Part shown: positions 53,240 through 63,800 of the stretch, one piece after another
Numbering within the stretch: position 1 is the first letter of the stretch
Layout: each line of letters begins with the position of its first letter
Origin: an uncultured Arenicella sp.
GTDB taxonomy: Bacteria; Pseudomonadota; Gammaproteobacteria; Arenicellales; Arenicellaceae
DNA length: 64,000 nucleotides
Assembly: GCA_947499305.1 (NCBI GenBank)
Contig: CANMNN010000002.1
Coordinates: 62,001-126,000 of the forward strand
Reading direction: 5' to 3'
Notes under the pieces: model-generated
What the model was told of the DNA's origin: nothing
The model's database searches: none
What the model saw: the letters and a program-made list of their open reading frames with translations, nothing else
Program-made: the position numbers and the translations under genes

Positions 53240-55141
53240 TCAACCTACCATATCTGCATACGGGTTTTCAAAACTTAGATTGATCGAATTTACGAAATCG
53301 CCCACTTTCATAGATTCTTGCTGAATCTCAATCTCATGGTCCTCAATAATACCGGTTCCAAAATTATAGATCACATTCAAATCACCATCGGTGGCCGCCT
53401 TGTCATAATTCGCGGCTACAACACGAACCTCCGCACGCTTTGCTTCATACTCAGCCATCTTTTCAGCACCATAGCGGCTCAACATCATCGACTCAACAAC
53501 ATCTGGTGACAACACACTGGCTGTCGCGTTGTTACCGCCGAAGCCTTTTGAATTGAGGAATGCAACATCCATACTAGCTTGTTTATCCTCTACTAAAATC
53601 TCTAAGCGCTGGTCAATCACATCGTCAGCGACTTTGTCGATGGTATGGATACTAGGAATGATATTATGTGCAAAGGATCCAAGCGTGCTAGCCAACTGGT
53701 CTCCGCTCGCTGGTCCTAGGGGATGCCCCACATAAGCTTTTACCGCGGTAACAGGCCAATTTTCAATACCGAAACCAGCGGCAACTTTATCAAAAATCAT
53801 TGATTCGGTTATTCGATTTTGTGGTGTGCTCGAGCCATGAGCCTGGATATATGACCTTTCTCTAACGGATTCTTCACCAACTATCGACTGAGCCGAGGCG
53901 ACTGCTTTTGCCATTGTCACGTAATTTCCAGCTCCTGGTGAAGAGATTGACTTCTTGTATCCGTCTGCGTTAACAAACACATCTGGAACTGCACCGTAGA
54001 TGTCTGCTCCGAGTTCTAGGGCTAACTTATCATCCATCAATATGAAGAACTGCCCTGACTCACCCATAGTAAACCCCGCATTTTCCGCAAAGGGTCGAGA
54101 TGCTCGGCGATGATCGCAAACATCGCTATTATCCAACTTTGCCAGACGATCATCGGTGCCTAGTGCGCTCATTGCAGCAAAACCCTCCATCACTTCAGGT
54201 GTAACTGGTGCCTCGCTCGAGCCACAAATAACAACACGATGACGGCCCGCTTTGATGTCATCGACCGCTAGCCTTAGATTATATAGGAACGTCGCACATG
54301 CCCCGGATGCAGCGCCGGTGGTTCCGACGCTCCCACATACGTACGCGTTAACAAAGTCGGCTACCATAGAGTTCAGACCCAGTGCCATTTGTTTTGAGGT
54401 TGGCCGGGAAGATCGCAAACGGGATTGCATATAACCACCAATACCGTAATCGTCAGTTTGCCCTAAACCGCTGGCGGCAAATACCGCGACTTGGTCCGGA
54501 TCTACTTTTGCCATTATGTCATCCCATGGTATCCCTACAGAGTTAATTGCATCAGATGCCGCGAGAACGGTTAACTGAAGTCCTTTAGGGTGAAAGCGTG
54601 AATTATATTGTTCGGACGGGATAAATCCAGTTGGCAATATACCAGCCGATTGCACGTCAAAAGTTCTAAAACTCTCCATTTTGACCGACAAACCACCCGA
54701 AATGCTAACTCTAACAGTCTTGTCGTCAACTGTTTCCATAACCCAGTTAGACGGTATTGGGCTCGGTAAGTCACGGCGATTAATAGTGAAAACCGATGCA
54801 TCTTCACTCGAGAGCTCAACATCGTTAACTCCAGGAACAGCATCTACATCGAAATACGCCTTGTGTATTCGACGGATCAAAGTATTTTGCTCAATCGTGG
54901 TGCTATATCTATCAGCTACCTGTTGTGCGCTCATTGGCTCACCGTCGGCATGCCCATATTCAAAGTATGCGCCGTCTCGGTGCTCTACAAGCTTCATCAT
55001 CGTCGCGAGTCCTAGTAGAGTTCTCACACGCTGTTGATTATCAAGGCTGCCTAAGACGGTACGTCGATAAGCATGATGAAATGAACTACGGCCAGCTGCG
55101 TTGTAGCCGCCGAATCCAACAATTACAGGTAAATGATTCAT
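53240..55141 (-). CDS. fabY: FabY-type beta-ketoacyl-ACP synthase
   Basis: This 633-residue ketosynthase has the length and N-terminus (L-P-V-I-V-G-F-G-G-Y-N-A-A-G-R-S-S-F-H-H) of FabY, which in Pseudomonas aeruginosa starts fatty acid synthesis from acetyl-CoA and malonyl-ACP. The catalytic Cys is in S-G-A-C-A-T-F-L-Y, and the His residues are in I-Q-A-H-G-S-S-T-P and Y-V-G-H-P-L-G-P-A-S-G. It is much longer than FabF or FabB. The absence of fabH between plsX and fabD fits its use as the initiating enzyme. It is divergent from a GlxA-type regulator. Confidence 0.8.
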   Translation of the reverse strand: MNHLPVIVGFGGYNAAGRSSFHHAYRRTVLGSLDNQQRVRTLLGLATMMKLVEHRDGAYFEYGHADGEPMSAQQVADRYSTTIEQNTLIRRIHKAYFDVDAVPGVNDVELSSEDASVFTINRRDLPSPIPSNWVMETVDDKTVRVSISGGLSVKMESFRTFDVQSAGILPTGFIPSEQYNSRFHPKGLQLTVLAASDAINSVGIPWDDIMAKVDPDQVAVFAASGLGQTDDYGIGGYMQSRLRSSRPTSKQMALGLNSMVADFVNAYVCGSVGTTGAASGACATFLYNLRLAVDDIKAGRHRVVICGSSEAPVTPEVMEGFAAMSALGTDDRLAKLDNSDVCDHRRASRPFAENAGFTMGESGQFFILMDDKLALELGADIYGAVPDVFVNADGYKKSISSPGAGNYVTMAKAVASAQSIVGEESVRERSYIQAHGSSTPQNRITESMIFDKVAAGFGIENWPVTAVKAYVGHPLGPASGDQLASTLGSFAHNIIPSIHTIDKVADDVIDQRLEILVEDKQASMDVAFLNSKGFGGNNATASVLSPDVVESMMLSRYGAEKMAEYEAKRAEVRVVAANYDKAATDGDLNVIYNFGTGIIEDHEIEIQQESMKVGDFVNSINLSFENPYADMVG

Positions 55142-55280
55142 TTTCTACTCCGAGGCGAAAAGGAAATTAATTGACACTTAATCAATATTTTCTGAAGTAT
55201 AGACCTCAGCGATCCAAGCAAATATGCTAAATTAGCCAAATAAGGCGACATTTAAGCCAAAACCTGATCTGCACCAGTTT

Positions 55281-56273
55281 ATGAAAATCGCGTTTTTAGT
55301 CCTACCAAACATGCTAACAACTAGCTTGAGCAACGCTTATGAGCTTTTCTTCGCCGCTAAACAAGCGGCCAAGATGCGCCGCTTACCAATTGCAGCCGAA
55401 GTGGAATTAGCCAAGGTGGCGACGAATTTAGAGCGCTTGGAACTGCCATCAGGTTTGTCTATAAGGCCCGACCGGTCGATAGATGATGTGGTTTTCGATA
55501 TTGTCTATGTGCCCGCGCTATGGAGAAATCCAGAACCGATCGTTCGACAAAATCCAGAAATTGTCGATTGGCTTAAGTATCAATATCAACACGGCGCGAT
55601 CATTAACGGTACAGGCACAGGAGTATGTTTTATTGCCGAAACTGGAGTGCTAGACCAAAGACCAGCCACGACTCATTGGCACTATTTGGAAAAGTTCGCC
55701 AAAAGATACCCTGAAGTTGAACTAAAGCGGCAGCACTTTATCACCTCGGCTGGAAGGCTCTTTTGCGCGGGGAGTATTAATGCACAGACTGATTTGAACT
55801 TGCACCATGTGCACAGAGTATTCGGGAAGGAAATTGCTGACCACCTTTCCCAACACTTCTCGCACGAAGTTAGGCAGCCCTTTGATAGACTTAGTTTTGA
55901 TCAAGAGAGCAACACAAATCATCCTGATGAAACGATACTACAAGCGCAATTATGGATGGAGAATAACTTTGCTGACCACAACGTTTCTATCGCCAATCTC
56001 GCGAAGCACCTAGGATTAAGTCAGCGCAGCCTTAACCGACGATTTCGAGATGCGACTAATCTATCACCTATTAAGTACCTGCAAAGCCAACGCCTTAATC
56101 AGGCGAGAGAGCTATTGAAGCACAGTAACCTCAGTATTAGCGAAATTGCATACCGTGTAGGTTATTTAGATGTTAGTTATTTTAGTAAGCTCTTTCGCCA
56201 GTTTTACTCGGCTACACCCAAAGCATTTAGGTCATCACTAAGAGCAAAAATGTTCTCTAGTGGAGAAACCTAA
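55281..56273 (+). CDS. GlxA-family transcriptional regulator (DJ-1/PfpI + AraC HTH)
   Basis: This 330-residue regulator has an N-terminal DJ-1/PfpI-like domain (residues about 1-190, with G-T-G-T-G-V-C-F-I-A-E-T-G-V-L at the nucleophile elbow, whose Cys may be a sensor site). A C-terminal AraC-type DNA-binding domain follows: I-A-N-L-A-K-H-L-G-L-S-Q-R-S-L-N-R-R-F and I-S-E-I-A-Y-R-V-G-Y-L-D-V-S-Y-F-S-K-L-F-R. It is divergent from fabY with a 139-base gap, so it might control fabY, but no site is identified. Confidence 0.85.
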   Translation: MKIAFLVLPNMLTTSLSNAYELFFAAKQAAKMRRLPIAAEVELAKVATNLERLELPSGLSIRPDRSIDDVVFDIVYVPALWRNPEPIVRQNPEIVDWLKYQYQHGAIINGTGTGVCFIAETGVLDQRPATTHWHYLEKFAKRYPEVELKRQHFITSAGRLFCAGSINAQTDLNLHHVHRVFGKEIADHLSQHFSHEVRQPFDRLSFDQESNTNHPDETILQAQLWMENNFADHNVSIANLAKHLGLSQRSLNRRFRDATNLSPIKYLQSQRLNQARELLKHSNLSISEIAYRVGYLDVSYFSKLFRQFYSATPKAFRSSLRAKMFSSGET

Positions 56274-56275
56274 TC

Positions 56276-57466
56276 CTAATTTTCTGGCGTTTTCGGCAAG
56301 TATCTATTGAGTACAAAATACCCCACTAAGCCTGATGCTACAGAACCAACAATGATTCCCAAACGTTCGTCGAACAACAGATTTACCCCGGTTTCCTCAA
56401 ACGCTAACGAACCAACAAACAGGCTCATGGTGAACCCTATTCCGCACAGCGCGCTTACACCAAATAAGCTCGCCATCGACATTCCTTTAGGCAAAGTGGC
56501 GTACCCCATTACGACTGCCAAACCGCACAAGCCAAAAATACCGATGGGTTTGCCGAGAAATAAGCCCAGGGCAACACCAACAGGCACGTCATGCAACATA
56601 ACCTCAGGAGAAACCCCTACTAGGCTGATACCAGCATTGGCAAATGCAAATACAGGTAAAACGAAGAAAGCCACAACAGAATGAAGGTCGTGCTCGAGTT
56701 CTTTGAGAGGTGACGAGCCAGGTTTATTGCTATCACGCAACGGAATAAAGAGAGCCATAAGAACGCCGGCAAGCGTTGCGTGTACGCCAGATTTCAGCAA
56801 ACTAACCCAGACAATCAAACCGACCAGAAAATACGGGCTTCGTGAAACCACACCCTTACGGTTCATTATAAATAGTATCGGTAGGCAAATTGCGGCCACA
56901 ATAAGCGCTGCTAACGAAATCTTCGAGGTGTAGAACAACGCAATGATTATAATCGCCCCGATGTCATCGAATATCGCCAATGAAGTTAAGAATATTTTCA
57001 AAGAAATTGGCACGCGAGAACCCAATAGCGTTAAAACGCCGAGTGCAAATGCGATATCGGTTGCCGCTGGAATAGCCCAACCCTTAACTGCAACAGGGTC
57101 GTTGATGTTAAACACCAAATAAATAGCAGCAGGTATAAACATACCCCCTACTGCGCCAATTGCCGGTAATACGATATTTTTAGGATCGCTTAGCTCACCT
57201 TCGAGCACCTCACGCTTCAACTCTAAACCCACGAGAAAAAAGAACACCGCCATCAAGCCGTCATTAATCCAAAGGAGCAGCGGCTTAGCGATTTTTAACT
57301 CACCAATTCGAACTTCGACTGGCGTGTCTAGTAGCAGTGAGTAGTAGGCGATGAGCGGCGTGTTGGCGATAATAATAGCCAATGTAGCGGTGATCATTAG
57401 GATCACGCCGCCGGCCGATTCCATTCGCAAGAAACGAGTAATGGCAGATTCGTTGAGGTTTTGCAT
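56276..57466 (-). CDS. nhaA: Na+/H+ antiporter NhaA
   Basis: NhaA exchanges one Na+ for two H+ across the inner membrane and supports pH and salt homeostasis. About 396 residues are read from the ATG at 57466. It has the F-L-R-M-E-S-A-G-G-V-I-L start, E-L-K-R-E-V (NhaA E78 region), A-T-D-I-A-F-A-L-G-V, and the ion-binding Asp pair in A-I-F-D-D-I-G-A-I-I-I-I. Its stop lies two bases from the convergent GlxA-type stop. Confidence 0.93.
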   Translation of the reverse strand: MQNLNESAITRFLRMESAGGVILMITATLAIIIANTPLIAYYSLLLDTPVEVRIGELKIAKPLLLWINDGLMAVFFFLVGLELKREVLEGELSDPKNIVLPAIGAVGGMFIPAAIYLVFNINDPVAVKGWAIPAATDIAFALGVLTLLGSRVPISLKIFLTSLAIFDDIGAIIIIALFYTSKISLAALIVAAICLPILFIMNRKGVVSRSPYFLVGLIVWVSLLKSGVHATLAGVLMALFIPLRDSNKPGSSPLKELEHDLHSVVAFFVLPVFAFANAGISLVGVSPEVMLHDVPVGVALGLFLGKPIGIFGLCGLAVVMGYATLPKGMSMASLFGVSALCGIGFTMSLFVGSLAFEETGVNLLFDERLGIIVGSVASGLVGYFVLNRYLPKTPEN

Positions 57467-57532
57467 GAGCAATTTAGGTATAAATCCTACAAATTAAGGG
57501 GTTTTAAAAACTATAAACGTGTTGCATAGGCC

Positions 57533-58429
57533 CTAGGGACGATGGCTATTGATAATTTGCCCTAACGCTTGAAACTCCTCACTACGTGGGGAGTTCTTGC
57601 GCCAAACCAGAGCAATGGTTCGATTTAGATCACGCCGTGTTTTGATGTGGCGAATCTCAGCATCAGTATCATGAGTAATGTTGGCCTTCACAGCCATCTC
57701 TGGTAGTAAGGTCACACCAATGTTATTCACCACCATTTGCACAAGAGTATTAAGACTTGTCGCTTGATAAGGAATGCTCATGTTGTTCGGCTCAAGACTA
57801 CAGGCTTTCAATGATTGATCTCGAAGACAATGACCATCTTCTAATAGCAAAATATCCTGCTGCTTTAAGTCAGCAATGGAAATCGCATCTTGTTCGGTTA
57901 GTTGATGCTCATGGGGTAAACACAATACGAGCTCGTCTTTGAACAATGGTTCAGTATGAAGGTTCCCGGTCTCATATGGCAATGCAAACAGCAAAACGTC
58001 TAACTGCCCTTTGTGTAACATACCGATTAAGTTAGGGCTCAAATCTTCGCGAATATACAATTTATTATCGCCATAGGCCGCACGCATAGCCTTGAGTATT
58101 CGAGGCAACAAAAACGGCGCAATCGTTGGAATAACACCAAATTTCAGATCACCTTTGAAAGCGCCCTTAGCCTGTTTAGCCAATTCGACAAAGTTATCGA
58201 GCTGATTGAGTACTTCTCTCGCTTCTTCTACTAAGCGCTCGCCAATCTGTGTCGGCAGAACAGTTGGACCACGTTCAAATAAGCTGACGCCCAGGTTTTG
58301 TTCAAGCTCATTGATCGCCGTACTGAGTGCTGACTGAGAAACAAAACAAGCCTGGGCCGCTCTTCCAAAATGGCGATGCTCGGCCAACTCACTGAGATAG
58401 CGAAGCTGTTTTACAGTTGGTAAGTTCAA
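57533..58429 (-). CDS. oxyR: Hydrogen-peroxide-sensing LysR-type regulator OxyR
   Basis: This 298-residue LysR-family activator has an N-terminal winged HTH (L-R-Y-L-x-x-L-A-E-H-R-H-F-G-R-A-A-Q-A-C-F-V-S-Q-S-A-L-S). The redox pair is Cys201 and Cys210 in H-C-L-R-D-Q-S-L-K-A-C, matching E. coli Cys199/Cys208. Oxidation by peroxide forms the disulphide that activates catalase and peroxidase genes. It is divergent from the Wadjet operon across about 190 bases; no matching OxyR site (ATAG-N7-CTAT repeats) was seen there. Confidence 0.9.
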   Translation of the reverse strand: MNLPTVKQLRYLSELAEHRHFGRAAQACFVSQSALSTAINELEQNLGVSLFERGPTVLPTQIGERLVEEAREVLNQLDNFVELAKQAKGAFKGDLKFGVIPTIAPFLLPRILKAMRAAYGDNKLYIREDLSPNLIGMLHKGQLDVLLFALPYETGNLHTEPLFKDELVLCLPHEHQLTEQDAISIADLKQQDILLLEDGHCLRDQSLKACSLEPNNMSIPYQATSLNTLVQMVVNNIGVTLLPEMAVKANITHDTDAEIRHIKTRRDLNRTIALVWRKNSPRSEEFQALGQIINSHRP

Positions 58430-58620
58430 AGTTGATTCTGTTTACTTCGTTCGATTTAGGCGATTGCAATAACGCCTCCATTCTAATTCATTTATGTGAA
58501 GGCTAGCAGACGAATTCGTAACTGAATCATCATTCGCTATTGGCTCTCTGCGAGGCGGCCTTCAACGCAAACAGAGGCGATCATTACTGGAGTCAACTGC
58601 TCAAGCAACTTATACTCCTA

Positions 58621-60105
58621 ATGATGTTTTTTAGTGACTCCCGCATACACTTTTTTAAGCTCCTTACCGGTAAATACCGCGAGCACGTGCGCGCTTGCCT
58701 TGCGCTATTGTATTCTCGCCAATACGGAGCTTCAGCAGACTACGGCCATTCTCTGAATAAGAACCAGCTGCTCGATATAATAGAAGAAGCGTTGATTCAG
58801 CTTGGCGAGGTTTCGTTCACCCCTGAAGACACAGAAGAGAATATAGATAGCAATTCAATAGAAGAACGTTTTAAATCGAGTAGAGAACACGCGAATTGGG
58901 TTTTAAAACAATTAGTCGATTGCGGATGGGTAGAACGTCAAGTAGATACCGCAACCCTACAGTCAAGCTACCCCTTCAGCCGATTGGGCAGAGTCTTTGC
59001 CCAGTGCCTACTCGAAGCCGATAGCACTCGAGTAAGAACCCGCCACAGAAATACACGCAATACGCTGAACGCGCTCGATGCATTCGCCGCCCGAGGCGAA
59101 GTATACGACTTACTCGACGCGTATGATTATTCAGAACGAATTGTTACTGATTTCACTGATGTCATTGCCGAGCTCGAGGATAAGAAACGCGCGCTTGTCA
59201 AGGAAATGGAGTCTCAACAAATTGTTCAACAAGCTGCCGAACAATTTTTCGATTTTATGGAAAAGCGCTTTCAGCCAGATATTCAGGTTCGTTTGTCAGC
59301 CGATAGCGTCGAAAAGCATCGCGATCGTATAGATAAGCGCATACGCTCCATCCGGCGTAAATCTAAAGACTTTAAACGCGACGCCGAAGCCGAGCTGCGT
59401 CGCACCGTGCCAGACTTGTGCGAAGCGCATCAGTCTTACCTGTATCACGTACTCGACACTATAGAGCGGCGTATGCATAAAGCGTCTGAGGTAATGCTGC
59501 CAGCGTTACGCAGCGCCCTGCACGGTTTTACGAAACGAGCCGACATTATCATACGTCAACTAAGTTACCTAAATACCAAACAGGACAACATGTTAGTTGA
59601 TGTATGCCGAGAGCTCGCCGATATCAAACCAGCAGAATACAATACTCGCATCAATGCGGCGGCCGAAAAAGCATCGGTTTTTAGACTAAGTTTAATCGAC
59701 CCGTCGCAAGTCAAATTACAACAACGCAAGGTCAAAGAGATTGTCGACAACAGAGTACACGAGCGCGGCGCACCCGATCGACAAGCGCAATGTGAACTGA
59801 TGATTCAACAGCTTTTAGATCAAGCTTTTGTAATGAATAGCTCGAGCATCAAACAATATGTTTTTGAAACCCTGAGTGGCGGAAAAAAGCTCTCCACTAA
59901 AGAGCTGCAGATCAACAATGCCGATGAATTACTCGCTATGGCGCATGCAATTGAAGTCGCTGGCATCAATAACTTAAGTTCAGACTACAGCTTTAAGGTT
60001 AGCCGTGTAGACACCGAAAAACGCGCGAACAATGACTATTACCACGAGTTCGACGAACACGAGATCGAACTTGTCGAGCATCACACAGACCTGCCAAATG
60101 GATAA
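58621..60105 (+). CDS. jetA: Wadjet system protein JetA (kleisin-like MksF/MukF-type subunit)
   Basis: JetA is the kleisin-like subunit of the Wadjet SMC complex, which detects and cuts small closed-circular DNA such as plasmids. The protein starts M-M-F-F-S-D-S-R-I-H-F-F-K-L-L-T-G-K, like JetA proteins of the DUF5716-type branch. A winged-helix region follows (N-W-V-L-K-Q-L-V-D-C-G-W-V-E), then long helical segments. ATG 58621 gives 494 residues; the frame extends to 58540 with no better start or clear ribosome site. The last eight bases overlap jetB, as expected for a coupled operon. Confidence 0.8.
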   Translation: MMFFSDSRIHFFKLLTGKYREHVRACLALLYSRQYGASADYGHSLNKNQLLDIIEEALIQLGEVSFTPEDTEENIDSNSIEERFKSSREHANWVLKQLVDCGWVERQVDTATLQSSYPFSRLGRVFAQCLLEADSTRVRTRHRNTRNTLNALDAFAARGEVYDLLDAYDYSERIVTDFTDVIAELEDKKRALVKEMESQQIVQQAAEQFFDFMEKRFQPDIQVRLSADSVEKHRDRIDKRIRSIRRKSKDFKRDAEAELRRTVPDLCEAHQSYLYHVLDTIERRMHKASEVMLPALRSALHGFTKRADIIIRQLSYLNTKQDNMLVDVCRELADIKPAEYNTRINAAAEKASVFRLSLIDPSQVKLQQRKVKEIVDNRVHERGAPDRQAQCELMIQQLLDQAFVMNSSSIKQYVFETLSGGKKLSTKELQINNADELLAMAHAIEVAGINNLSSDYSFKVSRVDTEKRANNDYYHEFDEHEIELVEHHTDLPNG

Positions 60106-60787
60106 AATAACGCTACTTCTTGATCAGAGCTTAGAACAACTTGGCCTAAATCAACAAGGCTTCTCGGAGTTGATTATTCGCTTACTCGACTACGGTGTTA
60201 TCAGCCGAAACGAGAGCCAAATTGAAGCCACTCTTTATGACCGATACTTACAATGCGAAGATCTAGTTGAAGATTACCTCGCGCCGTTACGTTTAGTCAC
60301 AATGCACGACACGCAATTTCGATTTATTCGAATATTTCCGCCTGCCGCGGTAGTGCCTGGATTGATTGACGACGACAATGCCCAAGACTCTCCGTTTCAA
60401 AACGGTTTTCGAACCAAGCCCAGTTCAAACGCGATCGCGGTCATCCTGATTCTGCGGGTCGAGTACGAAAAAGCGCTTCGCGAAGGCAAAGTAGACGAGC
60501 TTGGCCACGTATTATTACCGCTCGAAGAACTCGTCATCAGCATGAAGAACTTACTCAAACAATCGCTGCCAGAAGGACTCGGAGAGCGACAGGCGATATT
60601 TCGCCAACTGCGGCAGCTGCGCCTTATCAAGTACAGCAGTGAAGCCGATATTACACTAGAAAATAGCCAAGAAAGCTGGCTGAAAATAGAGCCAAGCATC
60701 ACCAGCTTCGTGAGCCAAGAAATGCTCGATCAGCTCTATCCTATCGATGAAACTAAGCCTGAATTAGTAGCATCAAGCGCCAACTAA
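60098..60787 (+). CDS. jetB: Wadjet system protein JetB (DUF4194, MksE/MukE-like)
   Basis: JetB is the KITE/MukE-like subunit that binds the kleisin. It has 229 residues from the ATG at 60098, which overlaps the jetA stop by eight bases. The features fit DUF4194: Y-G-V-I-S-R-N-E-S (about residue 30), Y-D-R-Y-L-Q-C-E-D-L-V-E-D-Y-L, a strand pair A-I-A-V-I-L-I-L-R-V-E-Y-E, and R-Q-L-R-L-I-K-Y near the end. It stands between jetA and jetC, the standard order. Confidence 0.82.
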   Translation: MDKITLLLDQSLEQLGLNQQGFSELIIRLLDYGVISRNESQIEATLYDRYLQCEDLVEDYLAPLRLVTMHDTQFRFIRIFPPAAVVPGLIDDDNAQDSPFQNGFRTKPSSNAIAVILILRVEYEKALREGKVDELGHVLLPLEELVISMKNLLKQSLPEGLGERQAIFRQLRQLRLIKYSSEADITLENSQESWLKIEPSITSFVSQEMLDQLYPIDETKPELVASSAN

Positions 60788-60816
60788 GCAGCAGAACAAA
60801 AGCGACAGATTGAACC

Positions 60817-63800
60817 ATGTATTGTAAAAGGGCAATTTTAGTTAATTGGGGCAACATTCCGAATCTTGACTTTGAATTCGGGCCGGTAAACCTGTTTTCA
60901 GGTGGTAATGGCTCGGGTAAGACCACAGCAGCAGACGCCTTGCAGTCGTTAATGACGGCCTCCTACGAAAACCTCTTCAACTACAATCCCGGGCAAGATG
61001 AAACAACGCAACGAGGGCGTGGTGGTAAAAACGTACGAACCCTAGCCTCTTACGTGCTGGGCTGTGACGACGGCAGTTATGCGCGAACAGCGCCTACTGA
61101 CGGCTACATCGTAGCCGTCTTTCACCCGACAAACGGCGAACCTGGCACGCGCTTTACGGCTGTGATGGGAGTGCGAGCGTCAATTGAAACAGTGGGTAAA
61201 CAACGACAAGCACGTCAACGCCAACTCGCTTTTTATATTATCAATGATGAAGAACTCCGAATGGAGCACTTCTACAAGGATAAGATGGTAACTAATCTCG
61301 ACGATATCGGCTTCAATTTACGCAGTGAATTCGGTAAAGACTGCGTCGAAATGTACGACAAAAAGGGCTTATACTTAAACCGATTATACGGTGCATTGAG
61401 AGGCCAAAGCGGCTCTGTGCCTAAACGCGAAGCGCAACACGCCGCTAAAACATTCTCGAACTTTATGGCCTATAAGCCGGTTAAAAGCATTAACGACTTT
61501 GTCGCCAAGGAGATACTCGAGCCTCGAGATTTAAGCGAAGACATCAAACAAGTGTCTGAGTTAATGAAGACCATCCATAGTATGGAATCCGAAACTCGGC
61601 AAATAAGCGATGTTATTGATAATTTGCGCGCGACTGAGGATTTATCTAAGAAATATATCGACCAATGGTTGAATTGGCGACTATGTGATTTACGCGAGCT
61701 TATTCGTGTATCTTGTGTCAAACAGAGAGATTATCTCAACGCAAAGAACAAGCAACAAAGCAACGCCCTAGAACAACAGGAGACACAGGCTCGATTAAAT
61801 AACGTGGCCGATAAACGTACATCCCTGCACAGTCAATTAGTTGAACTAGAGGCGCAGCGTCAAGGTATTCCTGCTCTAAAAGATAAAGATCAACTGGAAA
61901 AAACGATTGAGCAAAACAGTGCTGGGCTAAGTCAGCGAGCACGCCCTCTTCTTGAGCAAGATCAGCAGTTTTCAAAGAATAGAGATCAAGCTCAAAGGTT
62001 GAAACAACAAATTCAAGATGCAGGATTGGCCATTGATTTGCCCGATCTAGAGCGCCCAGATTTCAATAGTCGCATAAAAGCCGTTATTGATGGAGCGAGC
62101 AATTCAGGCATCGATATGCAAACGCTGCTGACCCAAGACCATGCTGGCATTGCCAACCTAGAGAGCAAACTCGATAAATTAATAGACTCCGAAAGAGCTC
62201 ACCAAGCCCTGGCAAACCGCTTACATCAACCTACAGATCAAACACCAAGTATTCGAGATGCAATTTTAGGACAAGTTAGTCAGCGTAAGCAAAAGCAACA
62301 TCGTCTCGCTGAGCAAACAAGCGCAAAGAAGCGTGAGGTTCTTCGTCTTGAAAATCAGAGCGTTAGCTATCCACATTTTGTTGAAGCCGCTCTTAAAGCT
62401 ATTAGCTCTCAGTGCCCCCAAGCACGCCCGAATGTATTATGCGACTTTATTAATATTAATGAAGCTGAATGGCAAATGTCGATTGAAGGCTACTTAGGTG
62501 GCAGTCGATTTTGCATAATTGTAGAGCCAGAGTTCGAGGCAGAAGCCGCGAAAATTGTGAGGAATATGCCCGGTCGCCGCAATGGCGCAAAGGTGATTCA
62601 AGGCTGGAAAGCACAACGAGACGCGAACAAGCTTACGCCGCCCAAAAACTCAATTCTCAATGTGATGAGCTTTGATCACAAGATCGCCGAATATTACGTT
62701 AAAGGAGCTTACGGTAATGTTGTTCGGGTTGATGACGAACAGGCACTTCGAGAGACAGCCAGAGGGATCACTCCTTACGGCCTTGGCTCTGGAGGGTACA
62801 CAATTTTTCGCTGCGACATAGATGAGTCCGAACTTGTATTTGGTCGAGGAGCTCGCGAGCGCGCCCTTCGAGCCAAACAAATTCAACTTGAAGAACTTCA
62901 AACACAGAGTTATCAGGCTGAACAATCTGCCAGAAAAGCCCAAGTCTGCCTAAAGACCATAGAAGAAATTCAGAATGTGACAATTTCTTCTGTAATACGC
63001 GAGATGCTTGAACTCTATAGAAATATTGAACAGGATCGCTACCGACTGGAGGCCATAGATCTAAGCGATTTTACGAATCTTGAACGGGAGCTTCAGGACA
63101 AACGAGATGATTTATCCCAAGTAGAAGACCAATCTAGAGAACTTCAGACAACACTCGGGCGCTTACAAAGCGAGCAAAACGGCCTAAACAATAAAGTCAA
63201 AGACCTCAGCGACCTGCAGGATATTTTGCAAGACCAGCGCGAAAGCAAAGAAGCTGAGATTGAGTCGATTAACGAAATCTACCAAGATTTCGACGCGCAA
63301 TCAGAGATTGAAGAAGCTGAACAACAAGCCCTACAACACGCAAAAGCTAGCGATGCCAATGACAGCTATGAGACAGAGTTGCGAGCCTATCAACAGCAGT
63401 GCGATGCCTTGGAACGCCAGCTCGATAAGTGCGTGTTACAGCACAATCAATTTTGCCGCAAAGAAGACAGTATTGTTTATATGGTTGACACCGGCGAGGC
63501 TGGTACTGAACACCATAACACTCAATGGTTCAAACGAATTCGACTAGTGCTGAGAGAAGCAAGATCAGCAATAAATCGCTTGAAAAACAACATATTAGTG
63601 GGTAAACATGAGAAGTTACTTAGCTTGAAAGATAGTTTTAATACAGCTTTTGTAAGTAACTTATGTCATTCAATTTATCAATCTATCAATGATGGTAAAC
63701 GCATCCTAGATGAACTCAATCGCGAACTAGAATCACACCTCTTTGGTACTGACCAAGAACGCTATCATTTCGGCTATCAATGGGTGCCAGAATTTCAAGA

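Noticed and set aside
58430-58620. OxyR binding site in the oxyR-jetA intergenic region
   Set aside because: No ATAG-N7-CTAT repeats were found. A GGCG-ATTGCAAT-AACGCC dyad is present but does not fit OxyR.
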